A stretch of DNA of 64,000 nt from Psychrobacter arcticus 273-4 (GCF_000012305.1 NC_007204.1:1674001-1738000); one strand, 5' to 3'; positions 16,487 through 26,369 are shown, counted from the stretch's first letter. Notes: generated by a model from the sequence alone, not told the origin. Numbers and translations are program-made.

Positions 16487-17695
16487 ATGACTGAGACCGC
16501 TTATATCTATGATGCCATCCGTACACCACGTGGCAAAGGGAAAAAAGATGGCTCCCTCCATCAGGCATCACCTATTTGGCTGGTTCGTACTCTATTAAAA
16601 GAGATGCAACAACGCCATAATTTAGACACCAGTTTAGTAGACGACGTCGTTTTAGGCTGTGTGACACCAGTCGGTGAGCAGGGTTCTGATATCGCACGTA
16701 TCGCCGTTATCGACGCCGATTGGCATGAGAGCGTGGCAGGTTTAACGCTGTCACGCTTTTGTGCGTCTGGTCTAGAGTCAATTAACCTTGCGGCAACCAA
16801 AGTAATGTCTGGCATGGAAGACTTAGTCGTTGCTGGTGGCGTTGAATCAATGAGCCGTGTACCAATGGGTTCAGATGGCGGTGCTTGGTATATGGATCCA
16901 CGAGTAAACGATGCTGTTCAGTTCGTACCTCAAGGTGTTGGCGCTGATACCATTGCTACATTAAAGGGTTTCAGCCGTAAAGATGTTGACGAGTTTGCCT
17001 CAGAGTCACACAGAAGAGCAGCGGCTGCCTGGGGAAAAGGCTACTACGATAAGTCAGTCGTTCCAGTGAAAGATCTAAACGGTTTATTACTATTAGACAA
17101 AGATGAAACCATTCGTCCAAATACTTCAGTAGAAACGCTAGCGAGCCTAAACCCATCATTTATGATGCCAGGTAAAATGGGCTTCGATGGCGTTATTCTT
17201 GACAAATACACTACGATTGAAAACGTAAATCATGTTCACCATGCTGGTAACTCTTCAGGCATCGTTGATGGTTCAGCATTGTGTCTTGTGGGTAGTAGAG
17301 CTGCTGGCGAAAAAGCAGGTCTAAAACCACGCGCTAAAATAACGATGGCGTCTGTGATTGGTTCAGAGCCAACTATCATGTTAACGGGCCCAACCCCAGC
17401 CTGTCAGAAAGCACTGGCCAAAGCCGGTATGACTGCTGCAGATATCGATCTTTGGGAAATTAATGAAGCATTTGCAGCCGTACCTCTTAATACCGCAAAT
17501 GACTTTGGCCTCTCGCTTGATATCGTCAACGTCAATGGTGGTGCTATTGCAATGGGTCACCCGCTTGGTGCAACTGGTGCGATGTTAGTGACAACCGTAT
17601 TAGACGAGTTGGAGCGCCGTAATTTGAATACCGCTATGATTACCCTATGTGTGGGTGGTGGTATGGGTATTGCTACCATTATTGAGCGTGTTTAA
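16487..17695 (+). CDS. Acetyl-CoA C-acyltransferase (thiolase)
   Basis: 402 residues. Catalytic Cys in [10 protein letters not shown] (C92), NEAFA motif, the His in [15 protein letters not shown], and the second Cys in LCVGGGMG near the C terminus: a complete thiolase active site. Cleaves 3-ketoacyl-CoA to acetyl-CoA and shortened acyl-CoA, or works in the reverse direction as acetoacetyl-CoA synthase. Located 202 bp before a FadB/FadJ-type gene with a MITE copy between, so co-transcription is uncertain. A FadA/FadI role in beta-oxidation is the simplest reading; chain-length preference is unknown. Confidence 0.93.
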   Translation: MTETAYIYDAIRTPRGKGKKDGSLHQASPIWLVRTLLKEMQQRHNLDTSLVDDVVLGCVTPVGEQGSDIARIAVIDADWHESVAGLTLSRFCASGLESINLAATKVMSGMEDLVVAGGVESMSRVPMGSDGGAWYMDPRVNDAVQFVPQGVGADTIATLKGFSRKDVDEFASESHRRAAAAWGKGYYDKSVVPVKDLNGLLLLDKDETIRPNTSVETLASLNPSFMMPGKMGFDGVILDKYTTIENVNHVHHAGNSSGIVDGSALCLVGSRAAGEKAGLKPRAKITMASVIGSEPTIMLTGPTPACQKALAKAGMTAADIDLWEINEAFAAVPLNTANDFGLSLDIVNVNGGAIAMGHPLGATGAMLVTTVLDELERRNLNTAMITLCVGGGMGIATIIERV

Positions 17696-17710
17696 GCCTC
17701 AAATATTACC

Positions 17711-17848
17711 TATAGTCGGTGAAAAGTAATATCGATACAACACGTACTACTGGTGCAAATTTTTCTTGCTTGCTGTGCCTACGCAGACAGAGGCTGCAAA
17801 AAAATGACACCAGCAATACGGTAGCGACTTTAAAGTATTGCAACTATA
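17711..17848 (-). repeat. MITE-like repeat, copy D (type I, inverted)
   Basis: Reverse orientation of copies A-C. One arm (CGTACTACTGG) is of the copy A kind, the other (CCAGCAATACG) of the copy C kind, so two stem pairs are mismatched: a recombinant copy. It lies between the thiolase and FadB-like genes. Confidence 0.85.
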
Positions 17849-17897
17849 TATAGTCTAGATACGGACATAACATACGAATAGAAAATAAGGATATCAA

Positions 17898-20069
17898 ATG
17901 AGCACAAACAGCGTAAATGCCATTAATGAATTAAACAGTTTTTCTGCAGAATCAGACAACGGCATTATCACCGTTACTATTGATCAAGCTGACCGTAAAA
18001 TGAACGTGATTGGTGATGGTTTTAATGAAGCATTTGCGGCATTAACTGATGCATTTATCAGTGATGCAGAAGCGAAAGGTTTAATTTTAACCTCTGGTAA
18101 ATCAACCTTTGTGGTTGGGGCAGATATTGATCAACTAGCCACTATCGAAACTGCTGAGCAAGCGTTTGACTTAGTAGAGGATTTAAAAGCCAGCCTACGT
18201 AAGCTTGAGACTTCTGGCAAGCCAGTGGTTGCCGCAATTACCGGCACTGCCTTAGGTGGTGGTTTAGAGCTGGCTTTAGCTTGTCATTATCGCATCGCTA
18301 TTGACTCACCAAAGACAAAACTTGGTTTACCTGAAGTCAAACTTGGTTTATTACCTGGCGGTGGTGGCACTCAGCGTCTTCCACGTCTAGTCGGTATCCA
18401 AAAAGCACTTGAACTAATGACGCAAGGTAAAGAGCTTAGCCCACAGCAAGCCGTTGAAATCGGTCTTATCCATGACGTGGCTTACGACAATGAAGAGCTT
18501 ATCAAAAAAGCCAAAAAATGGATCAACAACAATCCTCAAGCTAGCCAGCCATGGGACAATAAAGGTTTTAAGATTCCTGGTGGTGATAGCAAAAACCCTA
18601 AAATAGTACCGATATTCTCCATTGCTCCTGCGATGGCTAATCAAAAGTCGCACGGCAACTATCCTGCCATTACCCATATCTTATCTAGTGTCTTTGAGGG
18701 CTGCTTAACGGATATCGACAACGGTCTTAAAATCGAGTCGCGCTTTTTTGTGGCTTGCGCGTTATCAGATGTGTCCAAAAACATGATTAATACGCTTTGG
18801 ACGCAGCTTAATAGCATCAAAAAAGGCCAATCACGCCCTGAAGGGTTTGAAAAATCTAAAGTGAGCAAAGTCGGCATACTTGGTGCCGGTATGATGGGCG
18901 CAGGTATCGCTTACGTCTCAGCCAAAGCGGGCATGGAAGTGGTATTGTTAGATACGGCTCTCGAAGGCGCTGAAAAAGGTAAAAACTATTCTACTAAGTT
19001 GTTAGACAAGGCTATCAGCCGTGGTCAATCTACTGAAGAGAAAAAACAAGCGTTATTAGACCTTATCAAAACCACAACGTCTTATGACGACTTAGAAGGC
19101 TGTGATTTAATTATCGAAGCGGTATTCGAAGATGTAGACATTAAAGCTGAATGTACGCGTAAATCTGAAGTGGTTATTCCAGAGACCGCGGTTTATGCAT
19201 CAAACACGTCTACCCTGCCTATTACTGAGCTTGCAAGAGCTAGCACACGTCCAAAACAGTTCATCGGTCTACACTTCTTCTCGCCAGTAGATAAGATGCC
19301 ATTGGTTGAGATTATTGTTGGCGAAGAAACGGATGATGCAACGCTAGCTAAAGGTTTTGACTATGTTGGTCAAATCGGTAAGACACCGATCGTTGTCAAT
19401 GACAGCCGCGGCTTCTATACCTCTCGCGTATTTGGTACTTACGTATCAGAAGGTATTGCGATGTTAGGTGAAGGTGTTCACCCACGCAGCATTGAAGTGG
19501 CTGGTATGAAATCTGGTATGCCGATGCCGCCACTCGCACTGCAGGACGAAGTGTCACTAAGTTTGTCATTACATGTCATGCAGCAAACTAAGCGTGCCCT
19601 AGAATCGGAAGGCAAAACCTTTACTCCGCATCCTGCCATGCCAGTAGTAGAAAAGATGGTTAATGAGCTTGGCCGCGAAGGTAAGAAAGTCACTAAAGGC
19701 TTTTATGATTATCCTGAAAATGGTGAAAAACGCTTATGGCCCAAGCTCACTGAACTGTATCCAACTAAAGATGAGCAGCCATCTCAGCAAGACTTGGTAG
19801 ACCGTTTATTATACGTTCAAGCTAATGAGACCGCGAAATGTTTCGAGGAAAATGTCGTACGTACAGTGGCTGATGCCAATGTAGGTTCAATCTTTGGCTG
19901 GGGCTTTGCACCAAATCAAGGTGGTACGCTTCAGTTTGTCAATTCAGTAGGCGTCGACAAATTTGTTGAACGTAGCCGCGAGCTTGCTAGCAAATACGGT
20001 AAGCGTTTTGAACCTGCTAAAATCTTAGTAGAGATGGCTGAGTCAGGTCAGGAGTTTAGCGATGAGTAA
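17898..20069 (+). CDS. fadJ: Bifunctional enoyl-CoA hydratase / 3-hydroxyacyl-CoA dehydrogenase (FadB/FadJ type)
   Basis: 723 residues. The N-terminal crotonase domain (about 1-280) has GTALGGGLELALACHYRIA and LGLPEVKLGLLPGGGGTQRLP, with both catalytic Glu residues and the oxyanion-hole glycines. The middle 3HCDH NAD-binding domain starts at VGILGAGMMGAGIAYV; catalytic His lies in GLHFFSPVDKMPLVE; two C-terminal 3HCDH domains follow. Catalyses hydration of enoyl-CoA and oxidation of 3-hydroxyacyl-CoA. With the upstream thiolase it makes a beta-oxidation pair. Order thiolase then multifunctional subunit resembles fadIJ more than fadBA; the symbol is tentative. The CoA transferase gene overlaps its end by 8 bp. 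Confidence 0.9.
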   Translation: MSTNSVNAINELNSFSAESDNGIITVTIDQADRKMNVIGDGFNEAFAALTDAFISDAEAKGLILTSGKSTFVVGADIDQLATIETAEQAFDLVEDLKASLRKLETSGKPVVAAITGTALGGGLELALACHYRIAIDSPKTKLGLPEVKLGLLPGGGGTQRLPRLVGIQKALELMTQGKELSPQQAVEIGLIHDVAYDNEELIKKAKKWINNNPQASQPWDNKGFKIPGGDSKNPKIVPIFSIAPAMANQKSHGNYPAITHILSSVFEGCLTDIDNGLKIESRFFVACALSDVSKNMINTLWTQLNSIKKGQSRPEGFEKSKVSKVGILGAGMMGAGIAYVSAKAGMEVVLLDTALEGAEKGKNYSTKLLDKAISRGQSTEEKKQALLDLIKTTTSYDDLEGCDLIIEAVFEDVDIKAECTRKSEVVIPETAVYASNTSTLPITELARASTRPKQFIGLHFFSPVDKMPLVEIIVGEETDDATLAKGFDYVGQIGKTPIVVNDSRGFYTSRVFGTYVSEGIAMLGEGVHPRSIEVAGMKSGMPMPPLALQDEVSLSLSLHVMQQTKRALESEGKTFTPHPAMPVVEKMVNELGREGKKVTKGFYDYPENGEKRLWPKLTELYPTKDEQPSQQDLVDRLLYVQANETAKCFEENVVRTVADANVGSIFGWGFAPNQGGTLQFVNSVGVDKFVERSRELASKYGKRFEPAKILVEMAESGQEFSDE

Positions 20070-21123
20070 TATACTAATGAATCAAATGGCTGATTGTCTT
20101 CAAGGTATTAAAGTAGTAGATCTAACCCGCAATTTACCTGGTCCATTTGCGACCAGGCTCCTTGCGGACCTTGGTGCCGAAATTGTTAAGATTGAACCGC
20201 TTAATGGTGACCCTGCTCGTGCCTTTGGCGAGATATTCACCGCGTTGAACCACGGTAAAGAAACTCAAAAAATTGACTTTCGTGATCCAGTAGGTATTGA
20301 GACAATCAAAACGCATCTTAAAGATGCCGACGTGATGCTCGATAGCTTTCGGCCTGAAGTATTAGAAGGTATGGGACTTGCCGCCGAAACCCTGCATGCT
20401 ATCAATCCAAAGCTAGTCATGGTATCGATTACTGGTTATGGCGTGGCTGATGGCGAGACCGTTACCCATGACTGGAGCCAGAAAGCCGGTCATGACATCA
20501 ACTTTATGGCGATGAGCGGCGTGCTCGATCAGTTGAAAACGGCAGAGGGCGATCAGGCAATGCCTAATATCCAGTTTGCAGATTTGGCAGGTGGTAGTGA
20601 TACGGCAGTGATTGCCCTTTTGGCCGCCGTGTTTTCAGCACAGCGTACTGGCAAAGGCCGTCACGTTGCAGTCAGTATGACCCACAGCTTGTATCAGCAT
20701 ATGGTCATGCCAAAGGCGACCGGAAAACTGGTCAAAAGCTTTTCTGGCAAAAATCCAAAGCCGCAACATGACTTTTTAGGTGGCTTACTACCCTGCTATC
20801 GTTTATACAAAACATTCGATGAGCGTCATATAGCAGTCGGCTCCTTAGAGTTGAAGTTTTGGCAAGGGTTATGTGAGGTATTAGAATTGCCTGAGCTCAA
20901 AACTAAGCACTGGCAAATGGGCGTAATGCCCAATACTAAAGACAGTCAAGAAGCAGCGCAAACGGTTGCTGACAAGTTTGCCAGCCACGACCTTTCTTAC
21001 TGGCAGCAGGTGTTTGAAACAGCCGATGTTTGCGTCACCCCAGTACTAACACTAGAAGAAGCTCGCGCGCACCCTTTATTTGCACACCAAGATGAGCATA
21101 GTGCCACATTAGGCTGGCAATAA
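20062..21123 (+). CDS. CaiB/BaiF family CoA transferase (alpha-methylacyl-CoA racemase-like)
   Basis: 353 residues. The N-terminal GIKVVDLTRNLPGPFATRLLAD.. pattern is typical of family III CoA transferases, with LGAEIVKIEP; AGHDINFMAMSG carries the presumed catalytic Asp in the GHDxN form common to alpha-methylacyl-CoA racemases. ATG at 20062 overlaps the end of the FadB-like gene by 8 bp, so translation is coupled; in-frame ATGs at 20077 and 20086 are alternatives. Co-location with beta-oxidation genes suggests racemising 2-methylacyl-CoA or activating an acid by CoA transfer. It is shorter than many family members (about 380-400). Confidence 0.87.
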   Translation: MSNILMNQMADCLQGIKVVDLTRNLPGPFATRLLADLGAEIVKIEPLNGDPARAFGEIFTALNHGKETQKIDFRDPVGIETIKTHLKDADVMLDSFRPEVLEGMGLAAETLHAINPKLVMVSITGYGVADGETVTHDWSQKAGHDINFMAMSGVLDQLKTAEGDQAMPNIQFADLAGGSDTAVIALLAAVFSAQRTGKGRHVAVSMTHSLYQHMVMPKATGKLVKSFSGKNPKPQHDFLGGLLPCYRLYKTFDERHIAVGSLELKFWQGLCEVLELPELKTKHWQMGVMPNTKDSQEAAQTVADKFASHDLSYWQQVFETADVCVTPVLTLEEARAHPLFAHQDEHSATLGWQ

Positions 21124-21293
21124 AATGATTCACTAAGGCTGCTATTGTAAAGTTAATCGCCAAAAACCAAGGAAGGTTTATGATGAAAAAAATTTAGACA
21201 CCAACTTAGTGATTCTGATGCCAAAGCCATCTTTATCTTGACCCCATTTTGCGCCGTTCTGCAAAAAATCGTTCATGATACCAATATTAAAAC

Positions 21294-21440
21294 TATAGTT
21301 GAAATACTTTAAAGTCGCTACCGTATTGCTGGTGTAAATTTTTTGCAGCCTCTGTCTGCGCAGGCACAGCACGCCAGAAAAATTTATACCAGTCCCGCGT
21401 CAAAACATGATGTATCTACTTTATTTGGAATCGACTATAT
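21294..21440. repeat. Mosaic MITE-like repeat, copy E (type I left half, type III right half)
   Basis: The left half (TATAGTTGAAATAC through the core) equals type I; the right half (AATTTATACCAGT.. ..GATGTATCTACTTTATTTGGAATCGACTATA) is the reverse complement of copy H at 11489-11561. The arms no longer pair. The right end lies inside the broken doxX frame. Confidence 0.85.
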
Positions 21441-21702
21441 TACCGTTGGTGATTGCCCTTGAGTTATTTGGTGATATCGCTATTCTGCTTGGTTTTAAAG
21501 CACGTTTAATTGCATTACTATTTGTAGGTTTTAACATCATATCAGCGCTACTTTTTCACCAATTATGGATTGATGAAGCACAATTGATGAAGCACAAATG
21601 AACCCATTTATTAAAAATATCGCGATAGCAGGTGGTTTCTTGATGATTTTTGCTAATGGTGCAGGCGCTTATTTAATAGATAATAGTAATACAAACAGAT
21701 AA
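21407..21702 (+). pseudogene. Truncated, frameshifted DoxX family membrane protein
   Basis: Residues matching the DoxX C-terminal half (LPLVIALELFGDIAILLGF, then FNIISALLFHQLWIDEAQ) follow directly on repeat copy E, which has replaced the N-terminal half. The frame is then broken by an exact 14-bp tandem duplication (TTGATGAAGCACAA at 21570-21583 and 21584-21597). Removing one copy joins WIDEAQ to MNPFIKNIAIAGGFLMIFAN and runs to a stop at 21702. So two independent lesions are visible. Confidence 0.85.
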
Positions 21703-21779
21703 TTGCCTATGACTAAAAATAAGAAAACGATGGTTAAACGTGCATTTATGCTCACTCATACTTATGACAGATCCTTATT

Positions 21780-22502
21780 ATGACAACTAACGCTCACAGC
21801 CCTTCTAATGATAACTTGCCAAGTTTTTGGCAGCGCCATCAAACACCTGTACTATTAACAGTGGTTGGTGGGGCAATTGATACCATTGGCTTTATTACTT
21901 TGTTTGGTTTCTTCACCGCTCATGTCACAGGTAACTTGGTGATGGCAGGCAGTGGCTTAGTGAAAGGTGACGCTGGCCTATGGATTAAGCTTGCCGCCTT
22001 GCCATTGTTTATTTTGACAGTCATGATTACCAAAATATTCATTGATCATAATAAAAATAAACAGCTAACCTTGAGCCATTTGTTTTTAGCAGAAGCCGTT
22101 TTTTTGACCGCTTTCATGATAGGTGGTCTTTACTATCAGCCTTTTGTTGATGCAGGCGATATTACTGTAGCCATAACGGGTGGACTCGGTCTCATTGCGT
22201 TAGCGATTCGTAATACCGCCAGTAAAACGGTGATTAAGCACATGAGTCCAACCGTATTGATGACGGGCAATACCACTCAACTGGGTATCAATCTGACCGA
22301 TTACTTGGTCAATCGCACTGCGGATAATGGCAAAAAACTGGCACACAGCTCAGTATTGGTTTTCAGCTTTTTAATAGGTGCGTTGGTGGGCGCACTGCTA
22401 TATATGCAGCTGAGTTTTTGGGCAGTAGGATTGTTTGTACTACCAGTGCTCTATTTATCCGTAATGGCGCGTGATAGAAACTTTTTACAACATATTGCGT
22501 AA
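21780..22502 (+). CDS. YoaK / DUF1275 family membrane protein
   Basis: 240 residues with about six membrane segments; the family motif is seen in the first segment region (GGAIDTIGFITLFGFFTAHVTGN split across residues 32-54) and in the later LAIRNTASK and MTGNTTQLG, which mirror DUF1275 proteins. Function unknown; some members are thought to be transporters. ATG at 21780 has only a weak ribosome-binding site (GATCC). Stands alone after the doxX remnant. Confidence 0.85.
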   Translation: MTTNAHSPSNDNLPSFWQRHQTPVLLTVVGGAIDTIGFITLFGFFTAHVTGNLVMAGSGLVKGDAGLWIKLAALPLFILTVMITKIFIDHNKNKQLTLSHLFLAEAVFLTAFMIGGLYYQPFVDAGDITVAITGGLGLIALAIRNTASKTVIKHMSPTVLMTGNTTQLGINLTDYLVNRTADNGKKLAHSSVLVFSFLIGALVGALLYMQLSFWAVGLFVLPVLYLSVMARDRNFLQHIA

Positions 22503-22784
22503 TGGCTTTTTTGGCTTAATAGCAATTGTCTTAGTCGTTATTAACTTGATAGTCTGGGCTTATAGTAAGCTTTTATGCAACTGACCCTATTATAAAATTC
22601 CTGGTTCCACTATGCATATGTGACACTATCTCTGCCATTCAATTGTTCTAAAAATAAGAATAGTTAATTGTGATTGTTGTAATTTATCTATGAATAAACA
22701 ACAATTATAATAGACCTATCTTTCAAATAATTTTATTAATTATAAGTTTACAGACATTAAACTATTCATACATAAGGATAAATT

Positions 22785-23495
22785 ATGCAAACGATCTATC
22801 ATGCAGCAGATTCTCGTGGCGATGCCGACCATGGCTGGTTAAAAAGCAAGCATACTTTTAGCTTTGCCAATTACCATAATCCAGAGCGTATGGGTTTTGG
22901 CGCCCTACGTGTTATTAATGATGACTTCGTGATCGGTGGTCAAGGCTTCGGTAAGCATTCGCACCGCGATATGGAAATTATCAGTATTCCGTTATATGGT
23001 AAGCTCGGTCACGGTGATAACATCGGTAATAATGGCATTATCGAAACCGGTGAAATCCAAGTTATGTCAGCAGGTACCGGTATCATTCATAGCGAGATGA
23101 ATGGCCATGACAAAGAAGATGTGAAGTTCCTACAGATTTGGGTTATGCCAAACCAAATGAACGTAGCGCCTCGTTACCAGCAAGTATGCATGGATGACAT
23201 CATGCAGCCAAACAAGTTTAACCAAATACTTTCACCAAACCCTAACGATGCAGGTGTATGGATTCATCAAGATGCTTGGTTTAGCATGGGTGATTTTGAT
23301 AAAGGTATCATCCAGACTTACCAGCTAAAAGACCCTAACAATGGCGTTTATATCTTTGTCATTAGCGGTAAAGTCGTTGTAAACGGTAACACTCTGGATA
23401 CCCGCGATGGTCTTGGCATCTGGGATACTAAGAGCTTTACGATGGACATCATCGATGATGCTAAAGTCCTATCAATGGAAGTACCAATGAGCTAA
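22785..23495 (+). CDS. Pirin family protein (bicupin)
   Basis: 236 residues, the size of the YhhW-type pirins. N-terminal cupin has the metal ligands H58, H60 (GKHSHRDME), H102 and E104 (GIIHSEMN), the canonical pirin set. Bacterial members show quercetin 2,3-dioxygenase activity in vitro or act as redox sensors; the role here is unknown. AAGGAT precedes the ATG. The 282-bp upstream gap is AT-rich with no obvious operator; the gene is monocistronic. Confidence 0.92.
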   Translation: MQTIYHAADSRGDADHGWLKSKHTFSFANYHNPERMGFGALRVINDDFVIGGQGFGKHSHRDMEIISIPLYGKLGHGDNIGNNGIIETGEIQVMSAGTGIIHSEMNGHDKEDVKFLQIWVMPNQMNVAPRYQQVCMDDIMQPNKFNQILSPNPNDAGVWIHQDAWFSMGDFDKGIIQTYQLKDPNNGVYIFVISGKVVVNGNTLDTRDGLGIWDTKSFTMDIIDDAKVLSMEVPMS

Positions 23496-23730
23496 TGGAC
23501 GCTGCAACGCACCATTTTGATGATTTGCAAAACATTTAACAGCCAGCTTTATACCCTTTATCAAAACAAGTTAAATGATGATTCAAGTAAAAATGATATC
23601 ACTAGGCAAAAAAATGCATGAATTAGTGAGGATAATGGAATCTAACATTGAGTTAATGCCCAAACTGGTTTATGCTTTTTAGCGCCTCAACTTCTATCCT
23701 TTGTACTTATATCCCTTGTAAGGAAAACAC

Positions 23731-24927
23731 ATGTTTGAACGTATCGATTACTATGCCGGCGACCCAATCTTAGGATTGATGGACAAATTTGCAGCAGATA
23801 ACAACCCAGATAAAGTCAATTTGGGTGTCGGTGTGTACTATGACGAAGATGGCAAAATGCCAGTACTTGAGTGTGTAAAAACAGCTGAACAGCGTATTGC
23901 AGACCCAATCTCTCCTCGTCCGTATTTGCCAATGGCAGGTTTACCAGGACATCGCAAAGGCTGTCAAGAATTGCTGTTTGGTAAAGATGCTCAGGTTTTA
24001 CAAGATGGCTTGGTTGCTACTATCGCAACCATCGGCGGTTCTGGTGCATTAAAAGTCGGCGCAGAATTTATCCACGAATGGTTCCCGCAGTCTAAGTGCT
24101 ATGTCAGTGACCCAACGTGGGGCAACCACATTGCTATTTTTGAAGGCTCTGACGTCGAAGTCGGTAAATACCCATACTACGACACCGCTACTGGTGGCAT
24201 CAAATTTGATGAGATGATCGCGTTTTTTGAGACGTTGAATAAAGATGACGTTCTTTTGCTTCACCCTTGCTGTCACAACCCAACGGGCGTTGATTTGACT
24301 CGCGAGCAATGGGATCAAGTACTAAACGTCATTCAAGCGCGTGAGCTGATTCCGTTTATGGATATCGCTTATCAAGGCTTTGGTGAAGATATGGACAGCG
24401 ATGCTTACGCAATTCGTAAAGCGGTTGATATGGGTCTGCCATTGTTTGTTAGCAACTCATTCTCTAAAAACTTATCGCTATATGGCGAGCGTGTCGGTGG
24501 TCTATCAGTCGTGTGCCCAACAGTCGATGAAACTAACCGTGTTTTTGGTCAGCTAAACTCTATGGTACGTCGTATCTACTCAAGCCCGCCATCACATGGT
24601 GGTCGCGTGGTCGATATCGTGATGAACGACGAAGCCTTGCATGAGCAATGGGTTGGCGAAGTATATGCGATGCGTGACCGTATCAAATCTATGCGCACCA
24701 AGCTCAAATCAGTATTAGAAGAAAAAATCTCAGGTCGTAACTTTGATTACTTGACCGCACAAAACGGCATGTTTAGCTTCACAGGTCTGACGCCTGAACA
24801 AGTTGCACAGCTACAAAGCAAGTATGGTATCTATATGGTATCGAACTCACGTATGTGTGTTGCCGGCTTAAACAGCAGTAATATCGACTATATTGCCAAT
24901 GCCATGGTTGACGTCTTAAAAGACTAA
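23731..24927 (+). CDS. tyrB: Aromatic-amino-acid / aspartate aminotransferase (class I)
   Basis: 398 residues. PLP-binding residues: HNPTG (N183), MDIAYQGFG (D211, Y214), SNSFSKNLSLYGERVG with Schiff-base K246 and the substrate carboxylate Arg in the C-terminal part (SNSRMCVAG). The pattern fits the AspC/TyrB subgroup, which moves amino groups between aspartate or aromatic amino acids and 2-oxoglutarate. TyrB is the usual name in Moraxellaceae, but substrate preference cannot be read. A strong SD (TAAGGAAA) precedes the ATG; a terminator follows. It could help regenerate aspartate/oxaloacetate pools used by the bhc cycle, but nothing in the sequence links them. Confidence 0.9.
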   Translation: MFERIDYYAGDPILGLMDKFAADNNPDKVNLGVGVYYDEDGKMPVLECVKTAEQRIADPISPRPYLPMAGLPGHRKGCQELLFGKDAQVLQDGLVATIATIGGSGALKVGAEFIHEWFPQSKCYVSDPTWGNHIAIFEGSDVEVGKYPYYDTATGGIKFDEMIAFFETLNKDDVLLLHPCCHNPTGVDLTREQWDQVLNVIQARELIPFMDIAYQGFGEDMDSDAYAIRKAVDMGLPLFVSNSFSKNLSLYGERVGGLSVVCPTVDETNRVFGQLNSMVRRIYSSPPSHGGRVVDIVMNDEALHEQWVGEVYAMRDRIKSMRTKLKSVLEEKISGRNFDYLTAQNGMFSFTGLTPEQVAQLQSKYGIYMVSNSRMCVAGLNSSNIDYIANAMVDVLKD

Positions 24928-24956
24928 TCGACCGATACTTTCTATTGAGCTTTTCC

Positions 24957-24989
24957 AAAAAGGCTGAGCATAGTTGCTCAGCCTTTTTT
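24957..24989. terminator. Rho-independent terminator after tyrB
   Basis: Stem AAAAAGGCTGAGCA / TGCTCAGCCTTTTT with a 4-nt loop and T-run, 30 bp after the stop. Confidence 0.9.
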
Positions 24990-24997
24990 ATGCTTAA

Positions 24998-25014
24998 TGT
25001 CCCGTCCTGAAATT
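24998..25014. repeat. Solo IS-end-like sequence
   Basis: TGTCCCGTCCTGAAATT matches the start of the remnant at 15837 in 15 of 16 positions. No transposase is nearby; it may be a residual end of the same element. Confidence 0.35.
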
Positions 25015-25157
25015 AGTCGACCACCACACTATCTACTTAGGCTATTTTATTTATAATCAGTAGTAGATAAAAACCTACTGCTTAGTAAAACATTCTTTCA
25101 TACCCTCATTTCTGCTACAATTGCTCTCAAAACCCCCTTCTATCGAAAGAATTTCTT

Positions 25158-26369
25158 ATGACTGATTCTGAACCTCAAACCTTAAATAATAACTCTGAAA
25201 TCACTGCCAATCATAATGATGATATTTTAGAGTATCTAAGTGTTGATGATTATGATTATGAACTGCCAGACCAGCTGATTGCCCGTTATCCATTGGCGCA
25301 GCGCTCCGCGTCAAAGCTACTCTATTTGCCTACTAACAATGCTAATAGTCAGGTTGAAGACAAACTGTTTTCTGAGTTGCCTGATATACTCAATGCAGGC
25401 GATTTGATTGTTTTTAACGACACTAAGGTGATGAAAGCACGCCTGTTTGGTCAAAAAGATACCGGCGGAAAGATTGAAGTATTAATAGAGCGTTTGGTCT
25501 CTCTATCAGATGTAAATAGCGCGTATTTAGACGAAATAATTGCAAATTCTAAAACTATAGACACCACGATTATTGCAGAAAAACATATCGCGCTTTGCCA
25601 TATCAAAGCCAGTAAAGCTTTGAAACTTGGGCAAGGTCTTGTACTTGCTGATGGTCACATGACTGGTATCATGATTGGACGCCAAGAGAACTTATTTATC
25701 TTGGCTTTTGATACGCCCATTCTGCCTGACTTAGAGCAGTATGGTGAGCTGCCTATTCCGCCCTATTTTGAGCGCCATGCGGATGCGACTGACAATACCC
25801 GCTATCAGACTGTCTTTCATGACCCTGCTAAGCTTGCCAGCGTCGCTGCACCGACAGCAAGCTTACATTTTGACGATATTGTATTAGAAAAACTGGCAGC
25901 AAAAGGTATTCAAACCGCGTTTGTTACGCTGCATGTCGGCGCGGGTACTTTTGCTCCGGTGAAAACAGACAACCTGCTTAATCATACTATGCACAGTGAA
26001 TATGCGCATCTGCCTCAAGCCACTGCTGAGCTTATCAATCAGACCCATGCCAATGGCAAGCAAGTGATTGCTATCGGCACTACCGTCACACGTGTCCTTG
26101 AAACGGCTTATCAACAAACAGCAGTCGATGGACAATCTCTTTCTGGCTGGTCAGGTGATACGGATATTTTTATATATCCAGGCTTTAAGTTTGGCGTGGT
26201 GGATAAATTACTGACCAATTTTCACTTACCAAAGTCTACTTTGCTGATGCTAGTGTCTGCTTTTGCCACTAAAAAATCTATCGAACAAGCTTATCAACAT
26301 GCCATCAAATCGCAGTATCGGTTTTTTAGTTATGGTGATGCCATGTTGCTTGATAAACAAGTTGACTGA
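25158..26369 (+). CDS. queA: S-adenosylmethionine:tRNA ribosyltransferase-isomerase
   Basis: Transfers the ribosyl part of SAM to preQ1-modified tRNA in queuosine synthesis. 403 residues, about 45 longer than E. coli QueA (356), because of a ~30-residue Asn/Asp-rich N-terminal extension and a loop insertion around residues 115-140. Core motifs present: YELPDQLIARYP, DLIVFNDTKVMKARLFG, TLHVGAGTFAPVK, HSEYAHLP, GTTVTRVLE and NFHLPKSTLLMLVSAF. The first ATG at 25158 is kept, but a start nearer the conserved core cannot be excluded. Confidence 0.93.
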   Translation: MTDSEPQTLNNNSEITANHNDDILEYLSVDDYDYELPDQLIARYPLAQRSASKLLYLPTNNANSQVEDKLFSELPDILNAGDLIVFNDTKVMKARLFGQKDTGGKIEVLIERLVSLSDVNSAYLDEIIANSKTIDTTIIAEKHIALCHIKASKALKLGQGLVLADGHMTGIMIGRQENLFILAFDTPILPDLEQYGELPIPPYFERHADATDNTRYQTVFHDPAKLASVAAPTASLHFDDIVLEKLAAKGIQTAFVTLHVGAGTFAPVKTDNLLNHTMHSEYAHLPQATAELINQTHANGKQVIAIGTTVTRVLETAYQQTAVDGQSLSGWSGDTDIFIYPGFKFGVVDKLLTNFHLPKSTLLMLVSAFATKKSIEQAYQHAIKSQYRFFSYGDAMLLDKQVD

